Source: Alkalihalobacillus sp. FSL W8-0930 (GTDB taxonomy: Bacteria > Bacillota > Bacilli > Bacillales > Bacillaceae_D). From it: DNA of 64,000 bases. Every line of letters starts with the position of its first letter. Within the stretch, counting starts at the first letter, position 1. Below the pieces are notes generated by a model. The model saw only the letters and a program-made list of their open reading frames with translations. It was not told where the DNA came from and ran no database searches. The stretch is from the NCBI GenBank assembly GCA_037965595.1, contig CP150183.1, positions 1,178,001 through 1,242,000 on the forward strand. Direction: 5' to 3'. Both the position numbers and the translations under genes were made by a program. This document shows, one piece after another, positions 44,724 through 52,829 of this stretch.

Positions 44724-44930
44724 GGAGTTCGGACATAACTAAAACTTAATGAGAGAAATAGCGAATGATTCTATAATCGAATCATTCGCTATTCTTGTTT
44801 TTAATAAATAAACAAGCGGAGGAGAACCCGAGACTCCTACGGAAAAGAACGCGGTGAAGACACTGTAGCGGCTAGTTTGCTAAATTCGTGTTTTGCTAAC
44901 AGCATTAACGTGGTGTCTCGGTCTTCTTTA
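44724..44930. mobile_element. MITE-like dispersed element, copy A (internally deleted)
   Basis: Same element as 48057-48327. It begins with GAGTTCGGACATAAC, carries the AATAGCGAATGATTC hairpin (44757-44793), the block GGAGAACCCGAGACTCCTAC, and GAAGACACTGTAGCGG. The GC-rich centre of copy B is missing exactly between two CTGTAGCGG direct repeats. The right end is an imperfect inverse of the left. No ORF. The hairpin plus following T-rich bases may terminate the ABC operon. Confidence 0.7.
44757..44793. terminator. Hairpin in element copy A, probable terminator
   Basis: A 15-bp perfect stem (AATAGCGAATGATTC with GAATCATTCGCTATT) followed by CTTGTTTTT. The stem in copy B differs by a compensatory pair. 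Confidence 0.6.
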
Positions 44931-45063
44931 TTTTTTCCTGGTTTTTTTCCCTTGCAACATTTTCTCCGCTCTCACGTATATGGTAGTAAGTAGCAATTAA
45001 AAAAGGTTGGATGTATAGTTAGTAAAAACGGGTATTCACTATATGAGAGAGGAGTGAGAGAAC

Positions 45064-45891
45064 ATGCTCACCATGACGTTTCAAATTGTAATCACATTAG
45101 TCGGAGCTGCACTTATTGTTTTGGTTGTTCAATCGTTCCTTCAAAGAAAGAAGAATCGTTACTTACAACAAGAAATCGAAGCATTATCTAGAAAGCATGA
45201 TCAGCTGCTGGCCGAAGTCCTACAGCCCTATCATGATTCATCCGATAAATTAAAGCTTACACGCGGCAAAACGAAAAAGCGTTTTGAAGAACTAAGTGAA
45301 GGGTTCTTCAGCATTCTTCATGCAGTAAAGGAAGCTCAACAAAACTTAGATGGATTGCGTGTCACACGAGCTTCTTATGGAACAATTGTAGCTGTTTTGC
45401 CGAGAGCTGAATCTCAATTAGATGAAGAATTTGAGAAGCTGAATAAAATGAAAACAGAATTGGAACAGTTAGAAAAAGAAGATACAGATGTTACATTCCT
45501 GGAGAAAGAAGAAAGAGCGAAACTAGAAGAAATTGAAAAGCAGCTGCAAGCTCATGTTCGAAAAACAAGTTATTCTTTGAACAACCTCGTCCAAAAGTTA
45601 AATTATTTAAAAAGAGAGCTAAATGAAGTATCGGCTGAAGATTTAGATTCAATTACAGCTAAGCAAGATCTAGAGCATCTGCAAAATGATCGATTAGAGC
45701 TTGAGAAACGATTAACAAGACTCCAGGCACTTCTTAGAGAGCAGCGTCATTTGAGTGCTCAATTTGAAGGAACAGCCGCTGACCTGCCAGCATCGTATGA
45801 GCGATTTTTAGCCTCCTTACAAGCAGGAGAAGTGGACCGAGCAGAAACACATTTAAAAGCAGTACATGAAGACATGGTTAAGCGTGCATAA
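45064..45891 (+). CDS. Membrane-anchored coiled-coil protein
   Basis: 275 residues: one N-terminal membrane helix (about 5-25), then almost continuous charged heptad-like helix to residue 245 (KKNRYLQQEIEALSRKHDQ, EKLNKMKTELEQLEKED, LERLQNDRLELEKR). Topology recalls EzrA-like or other membrane-tethered cytoplasmic coiled coils; I do not recognise a family. GGAG lies nine bases before the ATG. It is convergent with pspA, another coiled-coil membrane protein, with a shared terminator. Confidence 0.65.
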   Translation: MLTMTFQIVITLVGAALIVLVVQSFLQRKKNRYLQQEIEALSRKHDQLLAEVLQPYHDSSDKLKLTRGKTKKRFEELSEGFFSILHAVKEAQQNLDGLRVTRASYGTIVAVLPRAESQLDEEFEKLNKMKTELEQLEKEDTDVTFLEKEERAKLEEIEKQLQAHVRKTSYSLNNLVQKLNYLKRELNEVSAEDLDSITAKQDLEHLQNDRLELEKRLTRLQALLREQRHLSAQFEGTAADLPASYERFLASLQAGEVDRAETHLKAVHEDMVKRA

Positions 45892-45894
45892 AGA

Positions 45895-45929
45895 AAAGCT
45901 GAGAACTCATATGAGCGCTCAGCTTTTTT
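45895..45929. terminator. Bidirectional terminator between coiled-coil gene and pspA
   Basis: AAAAGCTGAG pairs with CTCAGCTTTT, with a second short stem inside. Confidence 0.8.
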
Positions 45930-45931
45930 AA

Positions 45932-46612
45932 TTATTCGTTGGTTTGTTTCCCAGCCATTTTTGCTTTTAGCTGTTCTAATTCACTATCAACCTTACTTTT
46001 TGTGGTGAGAGCAGCAAGATCGTCATCCAGTGTTTTATTAATACTTCTTAGTTCTTCAGAAGACTCTGCCTCTGCTTCACTCCGCATCACTTTTTCCTCC
46101 ATGCGGTCAAATCCACTTTTTGCACCAGAATTCATTCCAGAAAGAGAACGATTTACCTTAGCACGAGCTTGAGCACTTTCGTTACGTGCTTTTAAGGAGT
46201 CTTTCTTCATTGTCATTTCACGAAGCTCATCCTTCATTTCACGCAGTTTATCTTTAAGCTCTGATGACAGTTTTGTTGCTTCATTATGGGACATTTGTAG
46301 ACTGTTAGCCTGTGTTTCCTGTTTTGATTTCTCCTCAAGTACTCTGCGTGCTAGATCTTCATCTCCAGATTCAAGTGCCACCATCGCTTGTTCTTCACGC
46401 TTAGTAACGGCTTCTAAGGATTCGTCTAATTGTTTTTTCAATAGCTTTTCACTTGCAATCTGTTTTGCGACCGCAGCTTCAACCTCTTGAATATCATTTT
46501 CCATGTCATAAATAAACTGATCGAGCATTTTGCCCGGGTCTTCTGCTTTATTTAATAAAGAATTTAGTTCTGATGAAACAATGGTACGAACGCGAGAAAA
46601 GAAACGAAACAT
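45932..46612 (-). CDS. pspA: PspA/IM30 family membrane stress protein
   Basis: 226 residues, nearly all helical coiled coil, starting MFRFFSRVRTIVSSELNSLLNKAEDPGKML, here noted by its motif LNKAEDPGKMLDQ, the classical PspA/Vipp1 entry. It forms ESCRT-III-like assemblies on stressed membranes. AGGAGGG precedes the ATG. A SigW-type promoter lies about 80 bases upstream; pspA is a SigW target in B. subtilis. Confidence 0.93.
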   Translation of the reverse strand: MFRFFSRVRTIVSSELNSLLNKAEDPGKMLDQFIYDMENDIQEVEAAVAKQIASEKLLKKQLDESLEAVTKREEQAMVALESGDEDLARRVLEEKSKQETQANSLQMSHNEATKLSSELKDKLREMKDELREMTMKKDSLKARNESAQARAKVNRSLSGMNSGAKSGFDRMEEKVMRSEAEAESSEELRSINKTLDDDLAALTTKSKVDSELEQLKAKMAGKQTNE

Positions 46613-46689
46613 ACAAATCCCTCCTAATATTGTTAATAACCTAAGTTTATCACAGGCTATTTTATCTGTAATTCTTTCTTAACTGTATA

Positions 46690-46715
46690 TACGACCCGGT
46701 GCAAAAAATGTTTCA
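46690..46715 (-). promoter_or_regulatory. SigW-type promoter of pspA
   Basis: On the minus strand TGAAAC (46710-46715), exactly 16 bases and CGTA (46690-46693): a perfect match to the SigW consensus. Confidence 0.8.
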
Positions 46716-46738
46716 GTTTCAATAAAAAAATCTAAAGA

Positions 46739-46766
46739 TTGACTTTACTGATAAATCAGATAAAAT
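46739..46766 (+). promoter_or_regulatory. SigA promoter of the aminotransferase gene
   Basis: TTGACT, 16 bases and TAAAAT; the spacer contains the palindrome CTGATAAATCAG, which could be an operator. Confidence 0.5.
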
Positions 46767-46817
46767 AAAAACTATTACATTTGACTAAATAGAGAGAACA
46801 TTCTGAGGTGTTGAGAG

Positions 46818-48020
46818 ATGAGATACGCTTTTTCTAAACGGGTAAGACATTTACAATCGTCTGCAGTACGAGATATTTTAAAGGTCGTGGGAAATGGAGA
46901 TGTGATTTCATTTGCTGGAGGTCTACCAGCTGATGATTTATTTCCAGTGGAAGCGATTGAGCAAGCATTTTCTCGTGCGTTTGCATCGGGGAGACAATCA
47001 TTGCAGTATATAGAGACAGAGGGGTATCGCCCTTTACGTGAACTTGTTGTGGAACGGATGAGTCGAAAAGACATTACAGGATTCACAGCGAATGATGTGT
47101 TACTTACGACAGGATCCCAGCAGGCCATTGATTTGTTTTCAAGAGTCATGTTCAGTCCGGGAGATATCGTTTTAACAGAAGATCCAACCTATCTTGCAGC
47201 CCTTCAAGTGTTTCAGTCGTACGAAGCAGAAGCTGTTGCTGTTGAATCAGACGATGAGGGAATGATTGAGGAGGACCTAGAAGCAAAGCTCCGTAATTTA
47301 AGACCAAAGTGTATCTATGTGGTTCCTACATTTTCAAATCCTGCTGGAAAGGTTTGGTCGCTTGAACGCCGGAGAATGCTTGTTAGGCTAGCTCACAAAT
47401 ATAACTGTTTAATCTTAGAGGATGATCCTTATGGAGACATTCAATTTAATCAAAACGAAACGTATACTCCCATCGCCGCGTTAGACGATGGATCAAGAGT
47501 ATTGTATACAAGTACCTTTTCAAAAACAGCGGTCCCTGCACTTCGAACAGGCTGGATTGTCGGTCCCTTCCAGGTCATTCGCATGATGGCACAAGCAAAG
47601 CAGGCGAATGACCTACATTCCAATTCACTGTCTCAGCAAGCGATCTATCAGCTATGTACACACTTTGACTTTGATGGTCACATTCAAGGTGTAACCAATC
47701 TCTATAGACAAAGAAGAGATGTGATGGTGGACTGTATTAGACAGTCGAACCTACCGAATGTCCATTTTGTTGAACCAAAAGGAGGCATGTTCCTTTGGAT
47801 TGAGCTTGATGAACGAGTAAACACAACGTCCATGCTTACCGAAGCAGTTAAAAAAGGAGTGGCTTATGTTCCGGGAGCTCCTTTCTATGCAGGTGTCCCA
47901 AAAACAAATACAATGCGATTAAACTTTACACATGCAACAGACGAGGAAATAAAAAAAGGCATTCATCTACTATCAGATGTGTTTTCACACTCAGATGATC
48001 AAGTAAAAACGGTTATTTAA
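46818..48020 (+). CDS. PLP aminotransferase, aminoadipate/LysN type
   Basis: 400 residues, fold type I, similar to MocR-type regulators without their HTH. VISFAGGLPADDLFP near 30, TTGSQQAIDLFSRV, PTFSNPAGKVW, LEDDPYGDIQF, and the Schiff-base lysine in STFSKTAVPALRTGW. Typical substrates are 2-aminoadipate, aromatic or branched amino acids. GAGGTG lies upstream of the ATG. Element copy B follows the gene and supplies a hairpin terminator. Confidence 0.87.
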   Translation: MRYAFSKRVRHLQSSAVRDILKVVGNGDVISFAGGLPADDLFPVEAIEQAFSRAFASGRQSLQYIETEGYRPLRELVVERMSRKDITGFTANDVLLTTGSQQAIDLFSRVMFSPGDIVLTEDPTYLAALQVFQSYEAEAVAVESDDEGMIEEDLEAKLRNLRPKCIYVVPTFSNPAGKVWSLERRRMLVRLAHKYNCLILEDDPYGDIQFNQNETYTPIAALDDGSRVLYTSTFSKTAVPALRTGWIVGPFQVIRMMAQAKQANDLHSNSLSQQAIYQLCTHFDFDGHIQGVTNLYRQRRDVMVDCIRQSNLPNVHFVEPKGGMFLWIELDERVNTTSMLTEAVKKGVAYVPGAPFYAGVPKTNTMRLNFTHATDEEIKKGIHLLSDVFSHSDDQVKTVI

Positions 48021-48056
48021 TTTAGAGAGGAAATTGGAACATAAGAATTGAAGAAA

Positions 48057-48327
48057 AGAGCTTGAGACACAACTAAAAATTAATTGAAAAATGGCGAATG
48101 ATTCTATTGCAGAATCATTCGCCATTCGTTTTTTTCTTATTTAAGTAAGACGAGTGGAAGGAGAACCCGAGACTCCTACGGAAATGAACGTGGTGAAGAC
48201 ACTGTAGCGGCGCTTTTCCCGCGAAAGGGGCTGAGGCCGTTCCCGGCGGGTGCGAGGGATTCTCCTGTAGCGGATTTAGTGCTATGTTCGTGCTTTGCTA
48301 TCGTATGAATGTTATGTCCCAGACTCT
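48057..48327. mobile_element. MITE-like dispersed element, copy B (complete)
   Basis: About 271 bp with imperfect 17-bp terminal inverted repeats, AGAGCTTGAGACACAAC and the inverse of AGAGTCTGGGACATAAC (13 of 17 identical). It holds a 15-bp hairpin (48090-48126), the block GGAGAACCCGAGACTCCTAC and a GC-rich centre flanked by two CTGTAGCGG repeats. No ORF or transposase. Elements of this style are dispersed in many Bacillus and related genomes. It sits between the aminotransferase and htpX, both pointing towards it. Confidence 0.72.
48090..48126. terminator. Hairpin in element copy B, probable terminator
   Basis: AATGGCGAATGATTC pairs with GAATCATTCGCCATT over 15 bp, followed by CGTTTTTTTC. 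Confidence 0.65.
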
Positions 48328-48368
48328 ATGCGTTTTTATGCAAATCAAGCGAAATTGAAAACGTTAGA

Positions 48369-49253
48369 CTACATCGATTCTAATCGTTTTATTCGCGCCT
48401 CAGGCTGTGGGTGAGTAGAAAACAAACTTGCTGCTTTCTTTTTTAATGGATCCGCAAAATATAAGGAAGCAGATGTACTTGAAGCTTCTTTCACAGGAGC
48501 AGAGGAGTTTGTAATTTTTCTTAATGCATTTGCGAGTGCATGTGGGTTTCGTGTAAGCTCTGCAGCCGTTGCATCGGCCAGAAATTCACGATTCCTTGAA
48601 ATGGCCAGTTGAATTAGTGTAGCCACAAGTGGCGAAATAATGATAAGGAGAAGAGATAAGATCATGATGATACCATTTTGTTTGTTGTCTCTATTTCCTC
48701 TAGCGCGCCCATAGTACATAGAACGTGCTCCGATATCGCTTAAAATAGCAATAACGGATACTAAAGCAATGGCAACAGTGGCTAACCGGATGTCATAGTT
48801 TCGTACATGAGCAATTTCATGCGCAATGACACCTTCAAGTTCTTCTCTGTTTAATTGATCGAGTAATCCTGTTGTCACAGCCACGGCTGCTTTTTTAGGG
48901 GAGGTTCCTGTCGCAAAAGCATTTGGACTTTGATCGTTAATAATGAATACTCTTGGTTTTGGAATTTGTGCAACCATAGAAAGACTGTCTACTGTATTCC
49001 ACAAATACGCATGATCATCTGAATTTCGGATCTCTCTTGCATGATTCATCTTCATCACAACATTTGTACTACTAAGGAGCATGATAAGGGTGTATCCTCC
49101 GCCAAGCAGAGCAGCCAAAATGAGACCACTAATGTAATCGCCTATATAGAGGTAGGTAATGGCAGCCCCTACTGCAAGAACAAATAGCACAAATCCAGTT
49201 ACGATAAAAATGGTTTTACGTTTATTATGACTGATCTGTTGATATAAATGCAT
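48369..49253 (-). CDS. htpX: HtpX family M48 membrane protease
   Basis: 294 residues: two N-terminal membrane helices, the zinc motif HEIAH near residue 141 in EGVIAHEIAHVRNYD, two further helices, and the third ligand region NREFLADATAAELT. It degrades misfolded membrane proteins together with FtsH. It is the second gene of lemA-htpX, 20 bases after lemA. Confidence 0.93.
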   Translation of the reverse strand: MHLYQQISHNKRKTIFIVTGFVLFVLAVGAAITYLYIGDYISGLILAALLGGGYTLIMLLSSTNVVMKMNHAREIRNSDDHAYLWNTVDSLSMVAQIPKPRVFIINDQSPNAFATGTSPKKAAVAVTTGLLDQLNREELEGVIAHEIAHVRNYDIRLATVAIALVSVIAILSDIGARSMYYGRARGNRDNKQNGIIMILSLLLIIISPLVATLIQLAISRNREFLADATAAELTRNPHALANALRKITNSSAPVKEASSTSASLYFADPLKKKAASLFSTHPQPEARIKRLESM

Positions 49254-49273
49254 TAGCGGCCCTCATCTCTTAT

Positions 49274-49828
49274 TTAATCAAAATCAACGCGAACAGCTTG
49301 GCGTTCTTCATTTGATGCTTCTAAGTAACCATGCTTGCGGAAGTTGTGTACGGAAGCGATAAGGTTACTTGGAAATGATTCAACTTTGTTGTTATATTGC
49401 ATGACGGTTTTGTTGTAAAGCTGTTTTGAATAGGCAACTTTGTTTTCAGTCGCAACCAAATCCTCATGAACTTTAGAGAATGTCTCATTCGCTTTTAAGT
49501 CAGGATAGGCTTCAGTTAAAGAGAAAAACTGTCTTAATGTTCCTGATAATTCATTATCCGCTTGAACCTGTTCTTCGCGACTTAGATCAGGAGAAACAAT
49601 TTGATTTCGCATCTTTACAATTTCAGCTAATGTTTCTTTTTCATGCTTCATGTAGGTTTTGGCGGTATCAACCAAGTTAGGGATTAGATCATATCTTCTT
49701 TTTAGTTGCACATCGATTTGCGACCATGCCTCTTCTTTCCATCCTCTTAATTTGATTAATCCGTTGTAATTCATAATCCAAAACAGTCCAATGACTACAA
49801 TAATAGCTCCTGCAATAATAAATCCCAT
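49274..49828 (-). CDS. lemA: LemA family protein
   Basis: 184 residues: N-terminal membrane anchor (about 2-20), then the LemA core with EEAWSQIDVQLKRRYDLIPNLV and a helical bundle, ending in the family's VRVDFD-like tail. Role unknown, but lemA is often next to htpX. ATG at 49828 has AAAGG nine bases upstream; ATG at 49837 touches it. An ECF-type promoter match lies 38 bases upstream. Confidence 0.9.
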   Translation of the reverse strand: MGFIIAGAIIVVIGLFWIMNYNGLIKLRGWKEEAWSQIDVQLKRRYDLIPNLVDTAKTYMKHEKETLAEIVKMRNQIVSPDLSREEQVQADNELSGTLRQFFSLTEAYPDLKANETFSKVHEDLVATENKVAYSKQLYNKTVMQYNNKVESFPSNLIASVHNFRKHGYLEASNEERQAVRVDFD

Positions 49829-49865
49829 CTTCTTCATCCTTTCGTATCAACGTCGGTTATTTAGT

Positions 49866-49892
49866 TACGTTTAAACAAGTCAGTCGGTTTCA
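49866..49892 (-). promoter_or_regulatory. ECF-type promoter match of lemA-htpX
   Basis: On the minus strand TGAAAC (49887-49892), 17 bases and CGTA (49866-49869), then a start codon 38 bases further. The spacing is one base longer than in the pspA promoter. Confidence 0.5.
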
Positions 49893-49977
49893 ACTTTTAG
49901 TGTAGCATGGAAAATTAAGAAGGATGAACAAAAACGATTGTCGCAAAAAAAATCTAAGTTTTACCAAATAATTTAGT

Positions 49978-50007
49978 ACATACTTCAATCTAAAAAAACC
50001 TACACTA
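49978..50007 (+). promoter_or_regulatory. SigG-like promoter of the SASP gene
   Basis: ACATA (49978-49982), 18 bases and TACACTA (50001-50007): partial match to the forespore SigG pattern (GHATR, 17-18 bases, CATNHTA). Confidence 0.4.
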
Positions 50008-50036
50008 TGATTACACAAGGAGGAGGTGAAACACAC

Positions 50037-50243
50037 ATGGCTAACAACAACAGCAATTCTAATGACCTTCTTGTACCTGGAGTACAACAGGCTCTAGATC
50101 AAATGAAATACGAAATCGCTTCTGAGTTTGGAGTAACTCTTGGAGCTGACACAACTGCTCGTGCAAACGGTTCAGTTGGTGGTGAAATCACTAAACGTTT
50201 AGTACAAGCTGCTGAACAACAACTTGGTGGATACCAACGTTAA
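50037..50243 (+). CDS. Alpha/beta-type small acid-soluble spore protein
   Basis: 68 residues. Coats and protects DNA in the dormant spore. The GPR protease site is visible in [10 protein letters not shown] (cleavage within the EIASE segment), followed by the second conserved block [31 protein letters not shown] precedes the ATG at 50037. A strong terminator follows. It resembles SspB/SspD; the exact paralogue is not resolved. Confidence 0.96.
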   Translation: MANNNSNSNDLLVPGVQQALDQMKYEIASEFGVTLGADTTARANGSVGGEITKRLVQAAEQQLGGYQR

Positions 50244-50257
50244 TAATGATGGATATA

Positions 50258-50285
50258 AGGGGATGGCCTAGCGCCATCCCTTTTT
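50258..50285 (+). terminator. Terminator of the SASP gene
   Basis: GGGATGGC pairs with GCCATCCC around CTAGC, then TTTTT. Confidence 0.85.
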
Positions 50286-50292
50286 CATATGT

Positions 50293-50322
50293 AAAAAAGA
50301 CGCTCCATATTGGAACGTCTTC
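50293..50322 (-). terminator. Terminator of the msmX gene
   Basis: On the minus strand AAGACGTTCC pairs with GGAGCGTCTT (one mismatch) and is followed by T residues. Confidence 0.75.
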
Positions 50323-50333
50323 CTTCACTCAAC

Positions 50334-51431
50334 TTAACGAATACGTTGCTCGTTATCTGCATCAAAGAAATGACATTTGTTTAAGTCAAGAGCTAGATCA
50401 AGCTTTTGACCAGAAGAAATATCTGTTCTAGAATCAACTCTAGCTACAAGCTCTTGCCCGTTTACGCTTGAGTAAAGAACTGTTTCTGCACCAGTTAACT
50501 CAGCAACATCAATAACAGCATTTAGCTTTGTATCAGGTGAAGATTGTAAGAATAACAACTCATCATGTACATCCTCAGGTCTTACGCCAAGAATGATTTC
50601 TTTATCAGCATAGCCTTTTTCACGAAGTGTTTTTAGTTTGCCTTCAGGTACTTTAAGAGAGATATCTCCAACAACGAATTGATCTCCATTTAGACGACCA
50701 GTTAAGAAGTTCATAGAAGGGGAACCGATGAATCCGCCAACGAATACATTCTCAGGGTTATCGTATACTTCTTTTGGTGAACCGACCTGTTGAATCAATC
50801 CGTCCTTCATAATAACAATCCGTGTGGCCATTGTCATAGCCTCTGTTTGGTCATGCGTTACATAGATTGTTGTTGTTTGTAGGCGTTTGTGAAGCTTTGT
50901 GATCTCTGCTCTCATCTGAACACGAAGCTTTGCATCAAGGTTTGAAAGCGGCTCATCCATTAAGAATACTTGTGGATCACGTACAATGGCGCGTCCCAAG
51001 GCAACCCGCTGACGCTGACCACCTGACATAGCTTTTGGCTTACGGTCAAGCATTTCAGTTAGTCCTAGGATTTGAGCGGCATTTTTCACTCGCTTATCGA
51101 TCTCATCCTTTTTAAACTTACGTAGCTTTAATCCAAAAGCCATATTATCGTATACATTCATATGTGGATATAAGGCATAGTTTTGGAATACCATCGCGAT
51201 ATCACGATCTTTTGGAGCGACATCATTCATACGTTTGTCTCCAATATGAAGGTCACCTTTTGAAATATCTTCAAGTCCAGCAATCATTCGAAGTGTTGTT
51301 GATTTCCCACAACCAGATGGACCAACAAATACGATAAATTCTTTATCTTCAATACTTAAGTTGAAATCCGTTACGGCTGTTACATCACCATCGTATATTT
51401 TATAGATATTTTCTAAGCTAATCTCTGCCAT
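50334..51431 (-). CDS. msmX: Multi-sugar ABC transporter ATPase MsmX
   Basis: 365 residues, the B. subtilis MsmX length. Walker A GPSGCGKST near 38, signature MSGGQRQR near 136, Walker B VFLMDEPLSNLDAKL, and a C-terminal MOI/TOBE regulatory domain (about 235-365). MsmX powers several carbohydrate importers whose own operons lack an ATPase. ATG at 51431 has GGAGGGG upstream; the earlier in-frame ATG overlaps that site. No sugar permease gene is adjacent, as expected for a shared ATPase. Confidence 0.93.
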   Translation of the reverse strand: MAEISLENIYKIYDGDVTAVTDFNLSIEDKEFIVFVGPSGCGKSTTLRMIAGLEDISKGDLHIGDKRMNDVAPKDRDIAMVFQNYALYPHMNVYDNMAFGLKLRKFKKDEIDKRVKNAAQILGLTEMLDRKPKAMSGGQRQRVALGRAIVRDPQVFLMDEPLSNLDAKLRVQMRAEITKLHKRLQTTTIYVTHDQTEAMTMATRIVIMKDGLIQQVGSPKEVYDNPENVFVGGFIGSPSMNFLTGRLNGDQFVVGDISLKVPEGKLKTLREKGYADKEIILGVRPEDVHDELLFLQSSPDTKLNAVIDVAELTGAETVLYSSVNGQELVARVDSRTDISSGQKLDLALDLNKCHFFDADNEQRIR

Positions 51432-51545
51432 GCTTAACCCCTCCATATTGTAAGTATAAATGAATTGTAAGCCTTTTCATTGATTTAGAATATGGAAAAG
51501 GTGCACAAAGTTCATCCTTTTTTCTGGGCAGGGTGCACAAGCTTA

Positions 51546-52433
51546 TTAACGGTCCTGTAACAAAAGCACAAAATGCATGTAAGCCGCATGCTGAAACTGT
51601 TTGATATCGATTCCCGTTTTCTCAATAAACTTATCAATTCGGTATTGCAAGCTATTTCGATGCATATGTAGACTCTTCGCAGCAGATGAAAGATTCATGT
51701 GGTGATGAAGATAGCTTGAGATACTTTTCATCATATCTGTATCCTGCAAAATCTCATCTGTTAGTACTTGAGCTTGGATATAGGTGTTTTCTGATTCAGG
51801 AATAAATTGAATTAAATAATAAGGAATGGCCTCATGTTCTTTAAAGATATGCTGTTTATTGACATGCGGTAGGGCCGCACGAAAACAGGCTTGTTCCCAG
51901 GTGAATGTTGACCTTGCTTGTTCAATGGTTCTGGTTGAGCCAATTAAAAGAGTGAGATCAACATAAAAATCAGTGGCAATGGCTTGGATGAAATGGGAGA
52001 ATTCACTCGTTTCATCATCCACTCGATCAATCACAACGCCGTTTAAAGCATCCATCCAGATCATTGTATGTAATCCTGGTAGTTGGTTTTGCCAAGCTTC
52101 ATGAAAGTCTGTATACGTATCAATACTTTCTGAGAGCGAGAAGTGTACAAAGCGAACCGATTCGTGTGTCGGCGCAGAAACAGGATGGGTTGGATCTTGA
52201 AAAAGCCATTCCTTCCATTGCTTTTCCGATACGGTCTCGGGCACCGGGTATGGTTTCCAAACAGGCAAGAGCAGCAGAAGCAACTGCTGCTCTCTTTGAG
52301 ACAAATGCTCTTTATAGAAACCAATTGGCTTTGATTGTTCATCCTGTAGCCAGAGAACATCTAACCGATGGTAATCAGATGGGTTTGTTGTCATAGCTGA
52401 TCCGAATTGTCTTTTTAACGATTCTGTGATCAT
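51546..52433 (-). CDS. PucR/CdaR-type transcription regulator
   Basis: 295 residues. The C-terminal HTH_30 helix-turn-helix reads NLSSAAKSLHMHRNSLQYRIDKF, typical for PucR and CdaR regulators; the N-terminal 220 residues form a GGDEF-like sensor region without clear motifs. It lies just upstream of msmX with the same orientation and may respond to a sugar acid or similar ligand (inference). ATG at 52433 has AAGGAG nine bases upstream; the TTG two codons earlier is too near. Confidence 0.8.
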   Translation of the reverse strand: MITESLKRQFGSAMTTNPSDYHRLDVLWLQDEQSKPIGFYKEHLSQREQQLLLLLLPVWKPYPVPETVSEKQWKEWLFQDPTHPVSAPTHESVRFVHFSLSESIDTYTDFHEAWQNQLPGLHTMIWMDALNGVVIDRVDDETSEFSHFIQAIATDFYVDLTLLIGSTRTIEQARSTFTWEQACFRAALPHVNKQHIFKEHEAIPYYLIQFIPESENTYIQAQVLTDEILQDTDMMKSISSYLHHHMNLSSAAKSLHMHRNSLQYRIDKFIEKTGIDIKQFQHAAYMHFVLLLQDR

Positions 52434-52500
52434 ACACAAGCGCTCCTTACTACTGTAGAATAGTTCCAGTATATCGCTTGCTCAACACTTCGGTAAAGAA

Positions 52501-52677
52501 TTAATCCTGTACGGACGGGGGATCTTCTTTTTCAAGCTCTCGTGCTTGTTCAATTCGTCCAGCGTGATGACCAGCAACACGGCCTCCGCCGAGTCCTTCA
52601 TTGATCATGCGATCGACATCCATAAAGTAATGCTCTTTTCCTTGATCAGACTCTTTTCTATGCTTAGATTCCTTCAT
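52501..52677 (-). CDS. Small conserved-looking hydrophilic protein
   Basis: 58 residues with the compact motif FMDVDRMINEGLGGGRVAGHHAGRIE, shortened here to its core MINEGLGGG, and an acidic end EKEDPPSVQD. I believe similar short proteins exist in other bacilli, but function is unknown. AAAGGAG lies eight bases before the ATG at 52677; the longer frame upstream lacks a site. Confidence 0.65.
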   Translation of the reverse strand: MKESKHRKESDQGKEHYFMDVDRMINEGLGGGRVAGHHAGRIEQARELEKEDPPSVQD

Positions 52678-52829
52678 TTTGGCATCTCCTTTCTTATGAA
52701 TTGGTTCGTAGTATGCCTTCAACAAATTGGTGCTATTCCGTGCAGTTTGAACAACTGTTTTGCTCGGGGAAGAAAATCGATTATACTAGGTAGGTCAAAG
52801 TTTTTTTAGCAAGTGAAGGAGTGTACACA

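Noticed and set aside
45004-45035. SigB-like promoter before the coiled-coil gene (GGGTAT at 45030)
   Set aside because: No GTTT-type -35 at 12-15 bases upstream.
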